A stretch of 64,000 nt of DNA from Bacteroidota bacterium (GTDB lineage: Bacteria; Bacteroidota; Bacteroidia; AKYH767-A; OLB10), in the NCBI GenBank assembly GCA_016714005.1, contig JADJOA010000004.1, forward strand, positions 1 through 64,000. Direction: 5' to 3'. Below are positions 9,996-17,738 of this stretch, piece after piece. Position 1 is the stretch's first letter. Every line of letters begins with the position of its first letter. A program made the translations under genes and the position numbers. The notes beneath the pieces are model-generated. The model saw nothing but the letters and a program-made list of their open reading frames with translations, searched no databases and was not told where the DNA came from.

Positions 9996-10145
9996 GTTTC
10001 CGAAAAGTCGAAGTTTAAAGTAAGCTGGGATAGTAAAGTTGAATGCCTGCGTGAAAGCGTGGGCGTTCCTTTGCTTTGCTTACTTGGGCTTCGACTCCCA
10101 CGGAAACAAGCAGATGGAATTAGCCCACGCTATTTTGTTTCACGC
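9996..10145. other. Two long interleaved inverted repeats (pseudoknot-like arrangement) in a gene-free stretch
   Basis: Arm A1 (9996-10024, GTTTCCGAAAAGTCGAAG followed by GTAAGC) pairs imperfectly with A2 (10078-10107, GCTTACTT, CTTCGACT, CGGAAAC). Arm B1 (10049-10064, GCGTGAAAGCGTGGGC) lies inside the A loop and pairs with B2 (10123-10145, GCCCACGC then TTTCACGC), which lies outside it. The order A1-B1-A2-B2 is that of an H-type pseudoknot. The rest of the 9860-10305 gap holds no gene that I can support. It could be a structured RNA, an origin of transfer or a recombination substrate of the element. Confidence 0.42.
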
Positions 10146-10305
10146 AAGCCATGATATATTTTTTCAATAGTATATTTCTTAGGAGTATTCCGTTTCAGCG
10201 ACCACCGTGATTAAAACGATTGACTCTTTTTTCTAAACGCCTTTTGTGCGGGACGCATCCGAAAAGCATTACGAGTAGGAACTTAATTTAATCAATCTTA
10301 ATTAT

Positions 10306-10920
10306 ATGACAGTCATTCAAGCCACACATGGTTTTCATACCGAACAAGATGGTGATAAGATTCACTTCATCTATGAAATGGAAAAGTATAAATTGAAAGA
10401 TGTATTGCCATCATTATTTGGGGCTGCCTTTCTTGCAATTATTCCGCTCATATTTATTCAACCTAAAAAACCAATTAATGGAATTATCCTTTGGTTGGTT
10501 TTACATTCTCTATTGTTTATCTGATAAAATACTTGGTCAATATCAATCGAAAGCAAAGAAGTTTCAGCATGACACCGGAAGCATTTATCGTAAATGATAA
10601 GACCTACTTACGAAAGGATGTTACTGGAATTTTTTATCAGCAAGGAAAAAAAGAAGTAATGCCTTCGCCTTACTCAAACGGTTCAACCGTAATAGTAGGT
10701 GGCTCTGTTGTTAAAAGCATGATGGCATCAAGTGCCGCAAATCTTGCCGGAGCAACAGGAAGGCAATTGGATATTGCAGGCGCTAAATTCAAAAACAATC
10801 TGGCAAGGCTCAATTGCAAAGTAATTATCCGGTATGGCAATAAAAAATATTGTTCTGGCGAAAGGGATTAGCATTGATACAGCAGAACTTATTTTAAACA
10901 AGATTGCCACAGCACAGTAA
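10306..10920 (+). CDS. Hypothetical membrane-associated protein, two frameshifts
   Basis: The frame starts at MTVIQATHGFHTEQDGDKIH and has a hydrophobic pair (LFGAAFLAIIPLIFIQP, then LWLVGFTFSIVYLIKYLV after a frame change near 10500). It continues as a soluble part (FSMTPEAFIVNDKTYLRKDV..., ending in a Gly/Ala-rich segment). After a second change near 10850 it ends ILLAKGISIDTAELILNKIA at 10920. About 204 residues in all. The layout (two membrane helices followed by a beta-rich domain) resembles small PH-like membrane proteins, but I cannot place it. It is the first gene to the right of the interleaved repeats. Confidence 0.5.
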
Positions 10921-10979
10921 CAGCTAAATCATAAATCAAAACCGCATCAATTTATTATTCACCATTAAAATTCAAAAAA

Positions 10980-12143
10980 ATGAAAAACACAATACTCAAC
11001 TATTTACTCGTACTGGTTCTTCTTTTTGCAGGCTGCAAAAAGAATGACGATACAACAACAAACTCAGATAACAACACAAACAATAATGATTTGATGCACA
11101 TTGTTACCAATATTGTAAATGTAAGTGGTAACAACGTTGTGCTTGAAGGCTATGTCTATAATGATGCTGGCGCAGCAGAGCCTACAGTTCGCAGAGGTTT
11201 TTGTTGGGGAACATCTTCTTCACCTAATGTATCTTCCAATGATACAACTATTGATGGAAGTGGGTTTGGAAGTTACCAAAGAACCATCACCAATCTCTCA
11301 TGGAATACCACTTACTATGTTCGGGCATACGGAGTAGACAATTTTGGAACTCAGTACGGAGTAGAAGTATCTTTTGCTATTGGTGCCGATCCTTCATTGC
11401 CAACTGTAACAACTATCGGCATTTCTGGTATTCCTCAAATTGCCGCAACCGGAGGAGGAGATGTTACAAGTTCAGGAGGTACAGCAGTAACAGCAAGAGG
11501 AATTGAATACTCTTTATCGCCAACCTTTAATCTCTCTAATGTGACTATTACATCAGGATCGGGAACAGGAAATTTTACCGCTAACTTAAGCAACCTTAGT
11601 GCAAACACAACCTACTATGTGAGAGCCTACGCAACTAATAGTGGAGGTACATCCTACGGCAATGTTGTTTCATTCTCTACTCTGCCAAGTCCGTTTACAA
11701 TTGGACAGAGTTATCAGGGAGGCATTATTTTCTTTATAGATGGTACAGGTCTGCATGGTCTAATAGCCGCAGCCTCTGATCAGGGAACAAGAGCTTATGC
11801 TCCGGCAGGAACAGGATTCTTAAATGCAACAGGAGGTGGACAGTACAATACAAATTTAATTGTGAATCTATTTGGTGCTTCGAATTGGGCAGCAGGATTA
11901 TGCAACAGTCTAACCTTGAACGGTTATAGTGATTGGTTCTTGCCTTCTTCTGGTGAGCTAAAAACACTCTATGATAACAGAGCCGTTGTGGGTGGATTTA
12001 ACGGACCTGATTTTTTTTACTGGAGTTCTACTGATAATAACCTTTATCCCAATAGTGCAACTACAGTATCATTTATAGATGGCACTTTCCCCATTGAGGG
12101 GAAAAATGTGGGGCATGTAGTAAGGGCGGTTAGAGCGTTTTGA
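10980..12143 (+). CDS. Lipoprotein with fibronectin-type III-like repeats and a C-terminal DUF1566 (Lcl-like) domain
   Basis: A 387-residue intact frame. The signal peptide ends in a lipobox (LVLLFAGC, Cys at ~19), then a Thr/Asn-rich linker follows. Two repeats of roughly 85-90 residues each carry the TTYYVRAYGVDNFGTQYG / TTYYVRAYATNSGGTSYG pattern typical of Bacteroidota FN3-like surface modules. From about residue 245 (IGQSYQGGIIFFIDGTG) to the end (WFLPSSGELKTLYDNR, FYWSSTDNN, VRAVRAF) it matches the DUF1566/Lcl C-type-lectin-like fold. It is likely an outer-membrane-exposed adhesin. It is probably cargo of the integrated element, since it lies inside the att boundary. Confidence 0.75.
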   Translation: MKNTILNYLLVLVLLFAGCKKNDDTTTNSDNNTNNNDLMHIVTNIVNVSGNNVVLEGYVYNDAGAAEPTVRRGFCWGTSSSPNVSSNDTTIDGSGFGSYQRTITNLSWNTTYYVRAYGVDNFGTQYGVEVSFAIGADPSLPTVTTIGISGIPQIAATGGGDVTSSGGTAVTARGIEYSLSPTFNLSNVTITSGSGTGNFTANLSNLSANTTYYVRAYATNSGGTSYGNVVSFSTLPSPFTIGQSYQGGIIFFIDGTGLHGLIAAASDQGTRAYAPAGTGFLNATGGGQYNTNLIVNLFGASNWAAGLCNSLTLNGYSDWFLPSSGELKTLYDNRAVVGGFNGPDFFYWSSTDNNLYPNSATTVSFIDGTFPIEGKNVGHVVRAVRAF

Positions 12144-12170
12144 TGCAACGAGTAGTATCAGTATAAAAAA

Positions 12171-12200
12171 ACAAAGGCTTCCATTTTCGGAAGCCTTTGT
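12171..12200. terminator. Bidirectional terminator between lipoprotein and recombinase
   Basis: ACAAAGGCTTCC and GGAAGCCTTTGT form a perfect 12-bp stem around a six-base loop, with an A run before and a TTTTA after it. It ends the plus-strand lipoprotein gene (stop 12143) and, on the other strand, the recombinase gene (stop 12202). Confidence 0.75.
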
Positions 12201-12201
12201 T

Positions 12202-13414
12202 TTAGTAATCAAGAACAGAATCCAAAGCCTCATCTGCATTCTTATGGATGAAGTTGGCTTGATAGCCAATAGTTGTTGTTATTGAGGAGTGCCTGTAAAG
12301 TTTTTGCAACATCTGTGGAGAGATTTTATCTCCAGATATATTTCCAAAAGTATGACGGGCAATGTGCATGGTTAGTTTTTTTGATATTCCTGCAATCTTA
12401 GAAACTACTTTTAAAGCATCGTTCAAACGATGGTCTGCATTTTTATTCTCCTCTGAACTTCAAAAGCATTACTCATGTCTATTATCATTTTCAAATCAGG
12501 GAATATTAAATCATCGGTCGCATTTTTTTGTTTCTCATACTTTTTCAGAATCTGTTGAACTTTTTTAGGAATCTTCAACGACCCGCTCTTATTGTTTTTA
12601 CCCATTGTATAGTGCAATCTCTCATTTTGAAAATCATTCCATCGCAAACAAGCACATCGGATAAACGCATTCCCGCAAAATAAAAAGAAAAGAGCCAAAC
12701 ATTACGCGCATGGTCATACACTGAGCCATTGCTTAATTCAACATTTTCAAGAAGCACAACTTCCTTTTCATTTAATCCTATTTTGTTTGATTCAGGAAAT
12801 TTAATCTTGATTTTATCCTTTCCAAACGGGTAATATTTGGAATCAACCAAATTGTATTTAATAGCCTGACTAAATATTGACCGGATGACAACAAGATGGT
12901 TTATTGCTGTTCGTTCTGATATTTTACGAGTGCTTTTTAAATACACTGAAAATCTATTTAGCAGTGAGGAATTTATTTCTTGAAACGAAATATCTGAACC
13001 TTTAAGGAACTCTTTAAACCGATTGACACGCGGCTCGTCTGCTGAAAAACGATTGAACTTGCCAGAAAGCTTTAAAGTATCGAGATATAATTTAGCTTGT
13101 GGGATGAAGGTAGCTCCAACTGTAGGCTTAATGGAATTACGAAGGGCTGTTGAAGAAACTTCCTCTTTTGCTGTTTCCATCTCCAGGACTTTAGCATTGG
13201 CTTCAGAGAGTTTTTTTAAAAGAAAGTTATTGAACCTTGCAGAGTTGGGATATGATTTACGAGCACGAGAATTTTCTTTGTCCCAAAACTTGGATTCAAT
13301 ACTTTTACCTAAATGAATAAAAGAAGCCTTTCTGTCCTTAATGATTCTAATCGCCAAAGGGTAGGAGCCATCCCTAAGCTGCTTCTGCCGGAGTACTATT
13401 TGAACTGTTGCCAT
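12202..13414 (-). CDS. Tyrosine recombinase/integrase of the element, two frameshifts
   Basis: About 403 residues after joining three frames (changes near 12660 and 12425). It shows the Bacteroidota integrase layout: an N-terminal arm-binding domain (IVLRQKQLRDGSYPLAIRI), a SAM-like core-binding domain (~105-205) and the catalytic domain. Catalytic motifs are visible: Arg in FYFAGMRLSDV, His-x-x-Arg in MHIARHTFGN, and the nucleophile in TTIGYQ. It is transcribed away from the tRNA-Leu fragment 137 bases upstream of its start, as in elements integrated at tRNA genes. It would catalyse integration and excision at the 3' end of tRNA-Leu. The frameshifts spare all motifs, so they may be sequencing errors. 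Confidence 0.85.
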
Positions 13415-13550
13415 TTGCTGAAAATTTTCGGGTACAACAAAGGTACAACAAATACTGGTTTTTCCTACTTTTTACTGTTCTTATTTACAAACCGGCTAAG
13501 AGGTAGTTTGCTGAAATAAAACCACATAGCAGCAAATGAATACAATTTAT

Positions 13551-13610
13551 ACAGGACTTAAAATCCTGTGACCCTAAACGGTCGTGCGGGTTCGATTCCC
13601 GCCCCGGGTA
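13551..13610 (+). other. 3' fragment of tRNA-Leu(UAA): attachment site marking the right end of the element
   Basis: CAGGA-CTTAAAA-TCCTG (13552-13568) is an anticodon arm with anticodon UAA. It is followed by a long class II variable arm (TGACCCTAAACGGTCG), a T arm (GCGGG TTCGATT CCCGC) and the acceptor 3' strand CCCGGGT. The D arm and 5' acceptor strand are absent: the upstream bases do not pair with CCCGGGT. The piece is therefore the duplicated 3' end left by site-specific integration. Because its 3' side faces right, the element lies to the left and the intact tRNA gene should be beyond position 1. The recombinase next to it supports this. Confidence 0.8.
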
Positions 13611-13617
13611 CAGATAG

Positions 13618-13650
13618 AACGCTTGACTGACAGACAGTTGAGCGTTTTTA
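13618..13650 (+). terminator. Terminator after the tRNA-Leu fragment
   Basis: AACGCTTGACTG and CAGTTGAGCGTT pair with two wobble or mismatched positions and are followed by a T run (TTTTTAC). It is probably the original terminator of the tRNA-Leu transcript, now on the chromosomal side of the attachment site. Confidence 0.65.
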
Positions 13651-13736
13651 CTTTTAGAGCCACAAAACATTTTTTGCAAACGGAGTGGCGAAAAAACGAG
13701 TGGAGTGGGGAAACAAAGTATATCGGCATATTTGCT

Positions 13737-14378
13737 TTAGTTTTTATGCATGATTTGGGTTGTTTTATTACAACAGTTTTTTTCAGACTGGCTGCCTCGT
13801 GATATAAGTAATATTGCAATCACAATGGCCACCAGGGGAGTCAACTTGTTTAAAATGTTCCTTGATTTTAAACTTAAAAAGGATGTTGAAGACGAGATAA
13901 AAAACATTACAGGTATTGTGCCTGCCCCAAAAAACATCATGTAAACTGCACCACTCAGATAATTACCTGTAGCCAAAGCCCCAGCTATGGCAATATAAAC
14001 AAACCCGCAGGGCAATAAACCATTTATCATTCCGATAAAAAAAAGTGACAGGTACGACTTCTTTTGAAAAAGTCTTTTTAGCGTCCTTCTTAGCGGAGAT
14101 GTAAAGGAAGTAGTTAGCTCGTACGCCTTTGCTTTTTGCTTCTTACCTAAACTTAATATGACTGTTGAAAGAATCATCACACCTGTAGCAACACTTAACT
14201 CTTTCTGAAATCCTTTAATTGATGCGGCTAAACCAATAGTGCCAAGCAAAAAGCCCAGTGCAATATATGTTGTTATTCTTCCGGCATTGTACAAAAGTCT
14301 TCCTGAAATAATGGAAGCCTTACTACTATTATTAACCGGAAGCATTAATGCCAACGCTGTTCCCCAGTTTAATTTCAT
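13737..14378 (-). CDS. DsbD_2/TauE-like membrane protein of the cbb3 cluster, apparently fused to the first residues of a deleted ccoH
   Basis: 213 residues with six hydrophobic segments and the family core SGRLLYNAGRITTYIALGFL and GMINGLLPCGFVYIAIAGAL. This is the 'sulfite exporter TauE/SafE-like, cytochrome biogenesis' protein that closes Bacteroidota cco operons, with a possible role in copper or redox supply. The usual N-terminus with its H-C-x-G-M-C-G-P motif is missing. The protein starts MKLNWGTALAL, which looks like the start of FixH/CcoH, and continues LPVNNSSK as in TauE right after C-G-P. A deletion of ccoH plus about 20 TauE codons explains this. It follows the ccoG stop by five bases. 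Confidence 0.72.
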   Translation of the reverse strand: MKLNWGTALALMLPVNNSSKASIISGRLLYNAGRITTYIALGFLLGTIGLAASIKGFQKELSVATGVMILSTVILSLGKKQKAKAYELTTSFTSPLRRTLKRLFQKKSYLSLFFIGMINGLLPCGFVYIAIAGALATGNYLSGAVYMMFFGAGTIPVMFFISSSTSFLSLKSRNILNKLTPLVAIVIAILLISRGSQSEKNCCNKTTQIMHKN

Positions 14379-14383
14379 TTCTA

Positions 14384-15799
14384 TTAATTATTAGGAGCAA
14401 GAAAATTGGTTTCTGTTTTATCAATCATTTTTCCATTGCTCCATATTTCAAATTTTATTTTTGTTTTGGTTTTGCTGATTTCATTTTTGGGCATGATAAA
14501 GAAAAATTCTCCGTCAGCAATGCCCTGTTCATCAATTTTTGTTATTCCGTTCCCTATCCATTTAATGGTTCCGTGTTGGCCGTATGCCTTTACTGTTACC
14601 GGAATTTCCTCAAATGTTTTGTTTACCAATTGAATATTATACAAATTACTGATGCTGTCTGCTCCCTGCTTTTGATACAACATGCCTGGTGTGCGCAATA
14701 TGGTTGTTTCTACATCGCTACGCATTGCCAAAAGCGTAATTAAAGTACTCAACAAAACAAACAACACAATTGAATAGCCAATAATACGAGGTGTAACTTT
14801 AAATTTCTCTTTGTTGCGGATAGCATTCTCGCTGGTGTACCTGATTAGCCCATGAGGTTTGTTTATTTTATCCATGATGCTGTTACAGGCATCAATGCAA
14901 GCAGTGCAGTTAATGCATTCAAGTTGTGTGCCGTTGCGTATATCAATACCCGTTGGACAAACACTAACGCATTGATGACAATCTATGCAATCGCCATTTG
15001 TTCTTTCAGCTCCTTTATGCAGTTTGCCACGCGGTTCACCTCTGCCATAATCATAGCCAATAACAACTGAGTTAGGGTCTAATAAAACTCCCTGTAATCT
15101 TCCATAAGGGCAAACTACTAAGCATACCTGCTCACGGAATCTTGCATATACGCCATAAAATACTCCGGTAAATAAAAGAATGGCAATTAATCCACCTGTA
15201 TGCTCAGATGGATTTGCTAATGCAATTTGTTTCCATTCATCTATTCCAATAATGTATGCAAGAAAAGTGTTGGAAATAATAAATGAAATAAAAAAAAAGA
15301 TACTATGCTTAGCCAGCTTTTTTAAACTTTTTTGCGGATTTGGCGCCTGCGCATTCAATGCTTTTTGTTGCATATAATCACCTTCAATCCAATATTCAAT
15401 TTTACGGAATATCATTTCCATAAACACTGTTTGCGGGCAAGCCCAACCGCACCACAACCTGCCAAACAATGCAGTAAACAATGCAATAAAAACCACAAAG
15501 GTTATCATGGCTAATACAAACAGAAAAAAATCCTGAGGAAAAAATGCAATGCCCATCAGCACAAACTTCCGCTCAATTACATTGAGCATCATAAAAGGGT
15601 GTCCGTTAATTTTTATCCAGGGAAGCAGAAAAAATATGGCAAGAAAAATATAACAGACCAGCGTGCGGTAGTTATACAATTTTCCATTTGGCTTTTTTGG
15701 ATAAATCCATGCACGTTTTCCTTCTTTGGTAATAGTAGCAATGCTATCGCGAAATGATTCATCGCGTTCATATAAATTATTTTCGGTAACAGATTCCAT
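14384..15799 (-). CDS. ccoG: Cytochrome cbb3 oxidase accessory protein CcoG (FixG)
   Basis: A 471-residue intact frame of typical length. Membrane helices lie near residues 45-65, 85-115, 165-190 and 205-220. The first Cys cluster is GRLWCGWACPQTVFMEMIFR, and CLVVCPYGRLQ follows. Two 4Fe-4S ferredoxin motifs are seen in CIDCHQCVSVCPTGIDIRNG and CINCTACIDACNSIM. A periplasmic immunoglobulin-like C-terminal domain follows a last helix at ~340. CcoG acts in copper handling and maturation of the cbb3 oxidase. It overlaps the ccoP start by one base (ATGA-type coupling) and is the last intact maturation gene before the damaged ccoH/TauE junction. Confidence 0.95.
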   Translation of the reverse strand: MESVTENNLYERDESFRDSIATITKEGKRAWIYPKKPNGKLYNYRTLVCYIFLAIFFLLPWIKINGHPFMMLNVIERKFVLMGIAFFPQDFFLFVLAMITFVVFIALFTALFGRLWCGWACPQTVFMEMIFRKIEYWIEGDYMQQKALNAQAPNPQKSLKKLAKHSIFFFISFIISNTFLAYIIGIDEWKQIALANPSEHTGGLIAILLFTGVFYGVYARFREQVCLVVCPYGRLQGVLLDPNSVVIGYDYGRGEPRGKLHKGAERTNGDCIDCHQCVSVCPTGIDIRNGTQLECINCTACIDACNSIMDKINKPHGLIRYTSENAIRNKEKFKVTPRIIGYSIVLFVLLSTLITLLAMRSDVETTILRTPGMLYQKQGADSISNLYNIQLVNKTFEEIPVTVKAYGQHGTIKWIGNGITKIDEQGIADGEFFFIMPKNEISKTKTKIKFEIWSNGKMIDKTETNFLAPNN

Positions 15800-16995
15800 T
15801 ATTTACTTACGCTCACTGAATCAACCGGTGTTGTTTTCAAGCTATCAGTTTTAAGAGAGTCTGTAGCAACGGGCTGTTCAACCCAAAGTTCGCCTTGCTG
15901 TTCTTTACCATCAGCAGGTTTACTACCTTGTAGTGTAACAATATAGCTTGCTACCTCTTGTATTTGTTTTGGTGAAAGTTGTGCTTTCCATGCTATCATT
16001 CCCTTTGCAGGTACGCCATTGGTAATTGTTTTAAAAATATTTTTTATTCCTCCTCCATGCAACCAATAGTCATCAGTAAGATTAGGTCCAACCTGACCGC
16101 CACCACTTGCTAAATGGCAAGCAGCACAAAGTTTTTCATAATTGGCTTTGCCACTAGTAATTAAAGCGGCATCGGTTAATGCAATAACATTTTCTTCTGT
16201 AACATTATCGGCACTTGCTTTTAAACGCGCTGTTCTTTCCTCTTCAGCAACTCTAACCTCTTCACTGTATTCTGCCGCTTGTAATTTGCCGGCATCAACT
16301 ACATGATAGAACAACAAATAGCAAAATGCAAAAACAATAGTTACATAAAAACCGTATTTCCACCAGGGTGGCAAATTGTTGTCCAACTCTTTTATGCCAT
16401 CGTAGTCATGGTCAAGCATTACGTCTTTTTCCTTTTCCACCGGCACACTGTCAACCATTTTGAGATAGACTTTACGCAGCCATGTTGGTTTTTTCTCTGC
16501 AATTGCTTCAGCCTCTAATTCAACCACCGATTTTTCTTTTGCAGGATTTAATGCCTTTAACATTGACATGTTTACCCTGTATAAAACATAAACTGTCAAC
16601 AGCATTACAAAAAACAAAACGGCAACTAAATAAACTGTTGGGTTAAAAACCCATTCGGGGATTTTGGTTGGTTCGTATGCCGGTTTGGTTGAAAGATCCT
16701 GTGCAGATGCAACAAATGATGTAAGAAAGAAAATTAAAATTACCCCAGCCTTTTTGTTTATGTTGCCATACAACTTACTTAAGCCCATACTTGTTTTTGC
16801 AAGTGCAAGTATTACTACCAGTAAAATAATAACAGCAAGTGATATTAATATAAATGTGGGGTCAGTAAAATAAGTTGATGTGCTGTCTGTAGAAGTTGCT
16901 GGTGCTGCAGTCTGTGACATAACATTTCCTGAATTATGCAATGCAAATGCAATCGCAATTAATTTTGCAGCAGTTATTTTTATTCCTCTTGTCAT
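15799..16995 (-). CDS. ccoP: Cytochrome cbb3 oxidase subunit III (CcoP), monoheme
   Basis: 398 residues with three hydrophobic segments near the N-terminus (two in an extended region that looks like an extra signal/membrane pair, then WWKYGFYVTIVFAFCYLLFY) and the membrane anchor motif of CcoP (LDHDYDGIKELDNNLPPWW). One c-type heme site is seen, CAACH, followed by GPNLTDDYWLHGGG and a Met ligand region MIAWKAQLSP. Only one CXXCH is visible, whereas proteobacterial CcoP has two; this is common in Bacteroidota. The C-terminus is Asp/Ser/Thr-rich. It is the electron-entry subunit of the oxidase and shares an operon with ccoNO, ccoQ and ccoG. Confidence 0.92.
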   Translation of the reverse strand: MTRGIKITAAKLIAIAFALHNSGNVMSQTAAPATSTDSTSTYFTDPTFILISLAVIILLVVILALAKTSMGLSKLYGNINKKAGVILIFFLTSFVASAQDLSTKPAYEPTKIPEWVFNPTVYLVAVLFFVMLLTVYVLYRVNMSMLKALNPAKEKSVVELEAEAIAEKKPTWLRKVYLKMVDSVPVEKEKDVMLDHDYDGIKELDNNLPPWWKYGFYVTIVFAFCYLLFYHVVDAGKLQAAEYSEEVRVAEEERTARLKASADNVTEENVIALTDAALITSGKANYEKLCAACHLASGGGQVGPNLTDDYWLHGGGIKNIFKTITNGVPAKGMIAWKAQLSPKQIQEVASYIVTLQGSKPADGKEQQGELWVEQPVATDSLKTDSLKTTPVDSVSVSK

Positions 16996-17001
16996 AATTT
17001 T

Positions 17002-17169
17002 TTAAGATTGACTATCGGTTAGCGGAAGTTGACTTACTTGTTCGTAATCTTCTTTTTTTGACTGAAGCACCCATAGCGCCATCAGGGAAAAAAAGGCAAA
17101 GAATACGATGAAAGAAAAAACAGGGTAAACTGAAATTCCTTCAATGGCTGATAAAACTTCTTTATACAT
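17002..17169 (-). CDS. ccoQ: Cytochrome cbb3 oxidase small subunit CcoQ
   Basis: A short minus-strand frame of 55 residues, MYKEVLSAIEGISVYPVFSF then a single transmembrane helix (IVFFAFFSLMALWVL) and a charged tail QSKKEDYEQVSQLPL. Position between ccoO and ccoP, length and topology match CcoQ/FixQ, which stabilises the CcoNOP complex. The start lies five bases from the ccoO stop, so the genes are tightly coupled. Confidence 0.78.
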   Translation of the reverse strand: MYKEVLSAIEGISVYPVFSFIVFFAFFSLMALWVLQSKKEDYEQVSQLPLTDSQS

Positions 17170-17174
17170 ATTTT

Positions 17175-17738
17175 TTATTTTTCTGATGTTTGATGTGATG
17201 ATTTAATATCAATACCTAAGCGTTGCAGGTATGCTATCATTGCTATTATTTCTTTTTCACTCTTTACTTTTATTCCATCCTTAGATAAATTTTGCGAAAT
17301 AGCATCTGCCTGTTTAATCAACTCGGCATTGGCAATTTTATCATAGCCCTCTGGATAAGGAACACCAAGACGTTGCATCACTCGTATTTTAGCGGCAGTG
17401 GTTGTGGTGTCTAAATCATTTTCAATCATAAATGCGTATGCTGGCATCACACTGCCTGGCGACATGCTTGTAGGGTCTTCCATGTGGTGGTAGTGCCAAG
17501 AATCAGGGTACTTTCCGCCAAGCCTGTGCAAATCGGGTCCTGTTCTTTTACTACCCCATTGAAACGGATGGTCGTAAACAAACTCTCCTGGTTTTGAGTA
17601 TTCACCGTAACGCTCCGTTTCGTACCTGAACGGGCGAATCATGAGGAGTGACAGGTATAACACCCTCACGTACATAAATGTCTCTGCCATGCAGTTCAAG
17701 AGGAGTGTAGGGCTTAACGCTGGTAATTGTTGGCACAT
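17175..17738 (-). CDS. ccoO: Cytochrome cbb3 oxidase subunit II part (CcoO) of a fused ccoNO, frameshifted at the heme site
   Basis: The intact stretch MIRPFRYETERYGEYSKPGE, GSKRTGPDLHRLGGKYPDSW, HHMEDPTSMSPGSVMPAYAF and IAMIAYLQRLGID is CcoO. The heme c motif just before it, C-Y-T-C-H, is present in the DNA around 17660-17680. It reads in a third frame, flanked on each side by an apparent one-base deletion, so no single frame shows it. The upstream part (GRDIYVREG) reads in the ccoN frame, showing that N and O are one fused polypeptide as in other Bacteroidota. The two nearby deletions look like sequencing errors. Confidence 0.85.
   Translation of the reverse strand: MCQQLPALSPTLLLNCMAETFMYVRVLYLSLLMIRPFRYETERYGEYSKPGEFVYDHPFQWGSKRTGPDLHRLGGKYPDSWHYHHMEDPTSMSPGSVMPAYAFMIENDLDTTTTAAKIRVMQRLGVPYPEGYDKIANAELIKQADAISQNLSKDGIKVKSEKEIIAMIAYLQRLGIDIKSSHQTSEK

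Noticed and set aside
13551..13610. Complete tRNA-Leu gene
   Set aside because: The D arm and 5' acceptor strand are missing; upstream bases do not pair with CCCGGGT.
13485..13679. Minus-strand ORF with P-G-R-E-S-N-P-H-D-R-L
   Set aside because: This is a translation of the tRNA-Leu fragment on its opposite strand, a well-known false protein.
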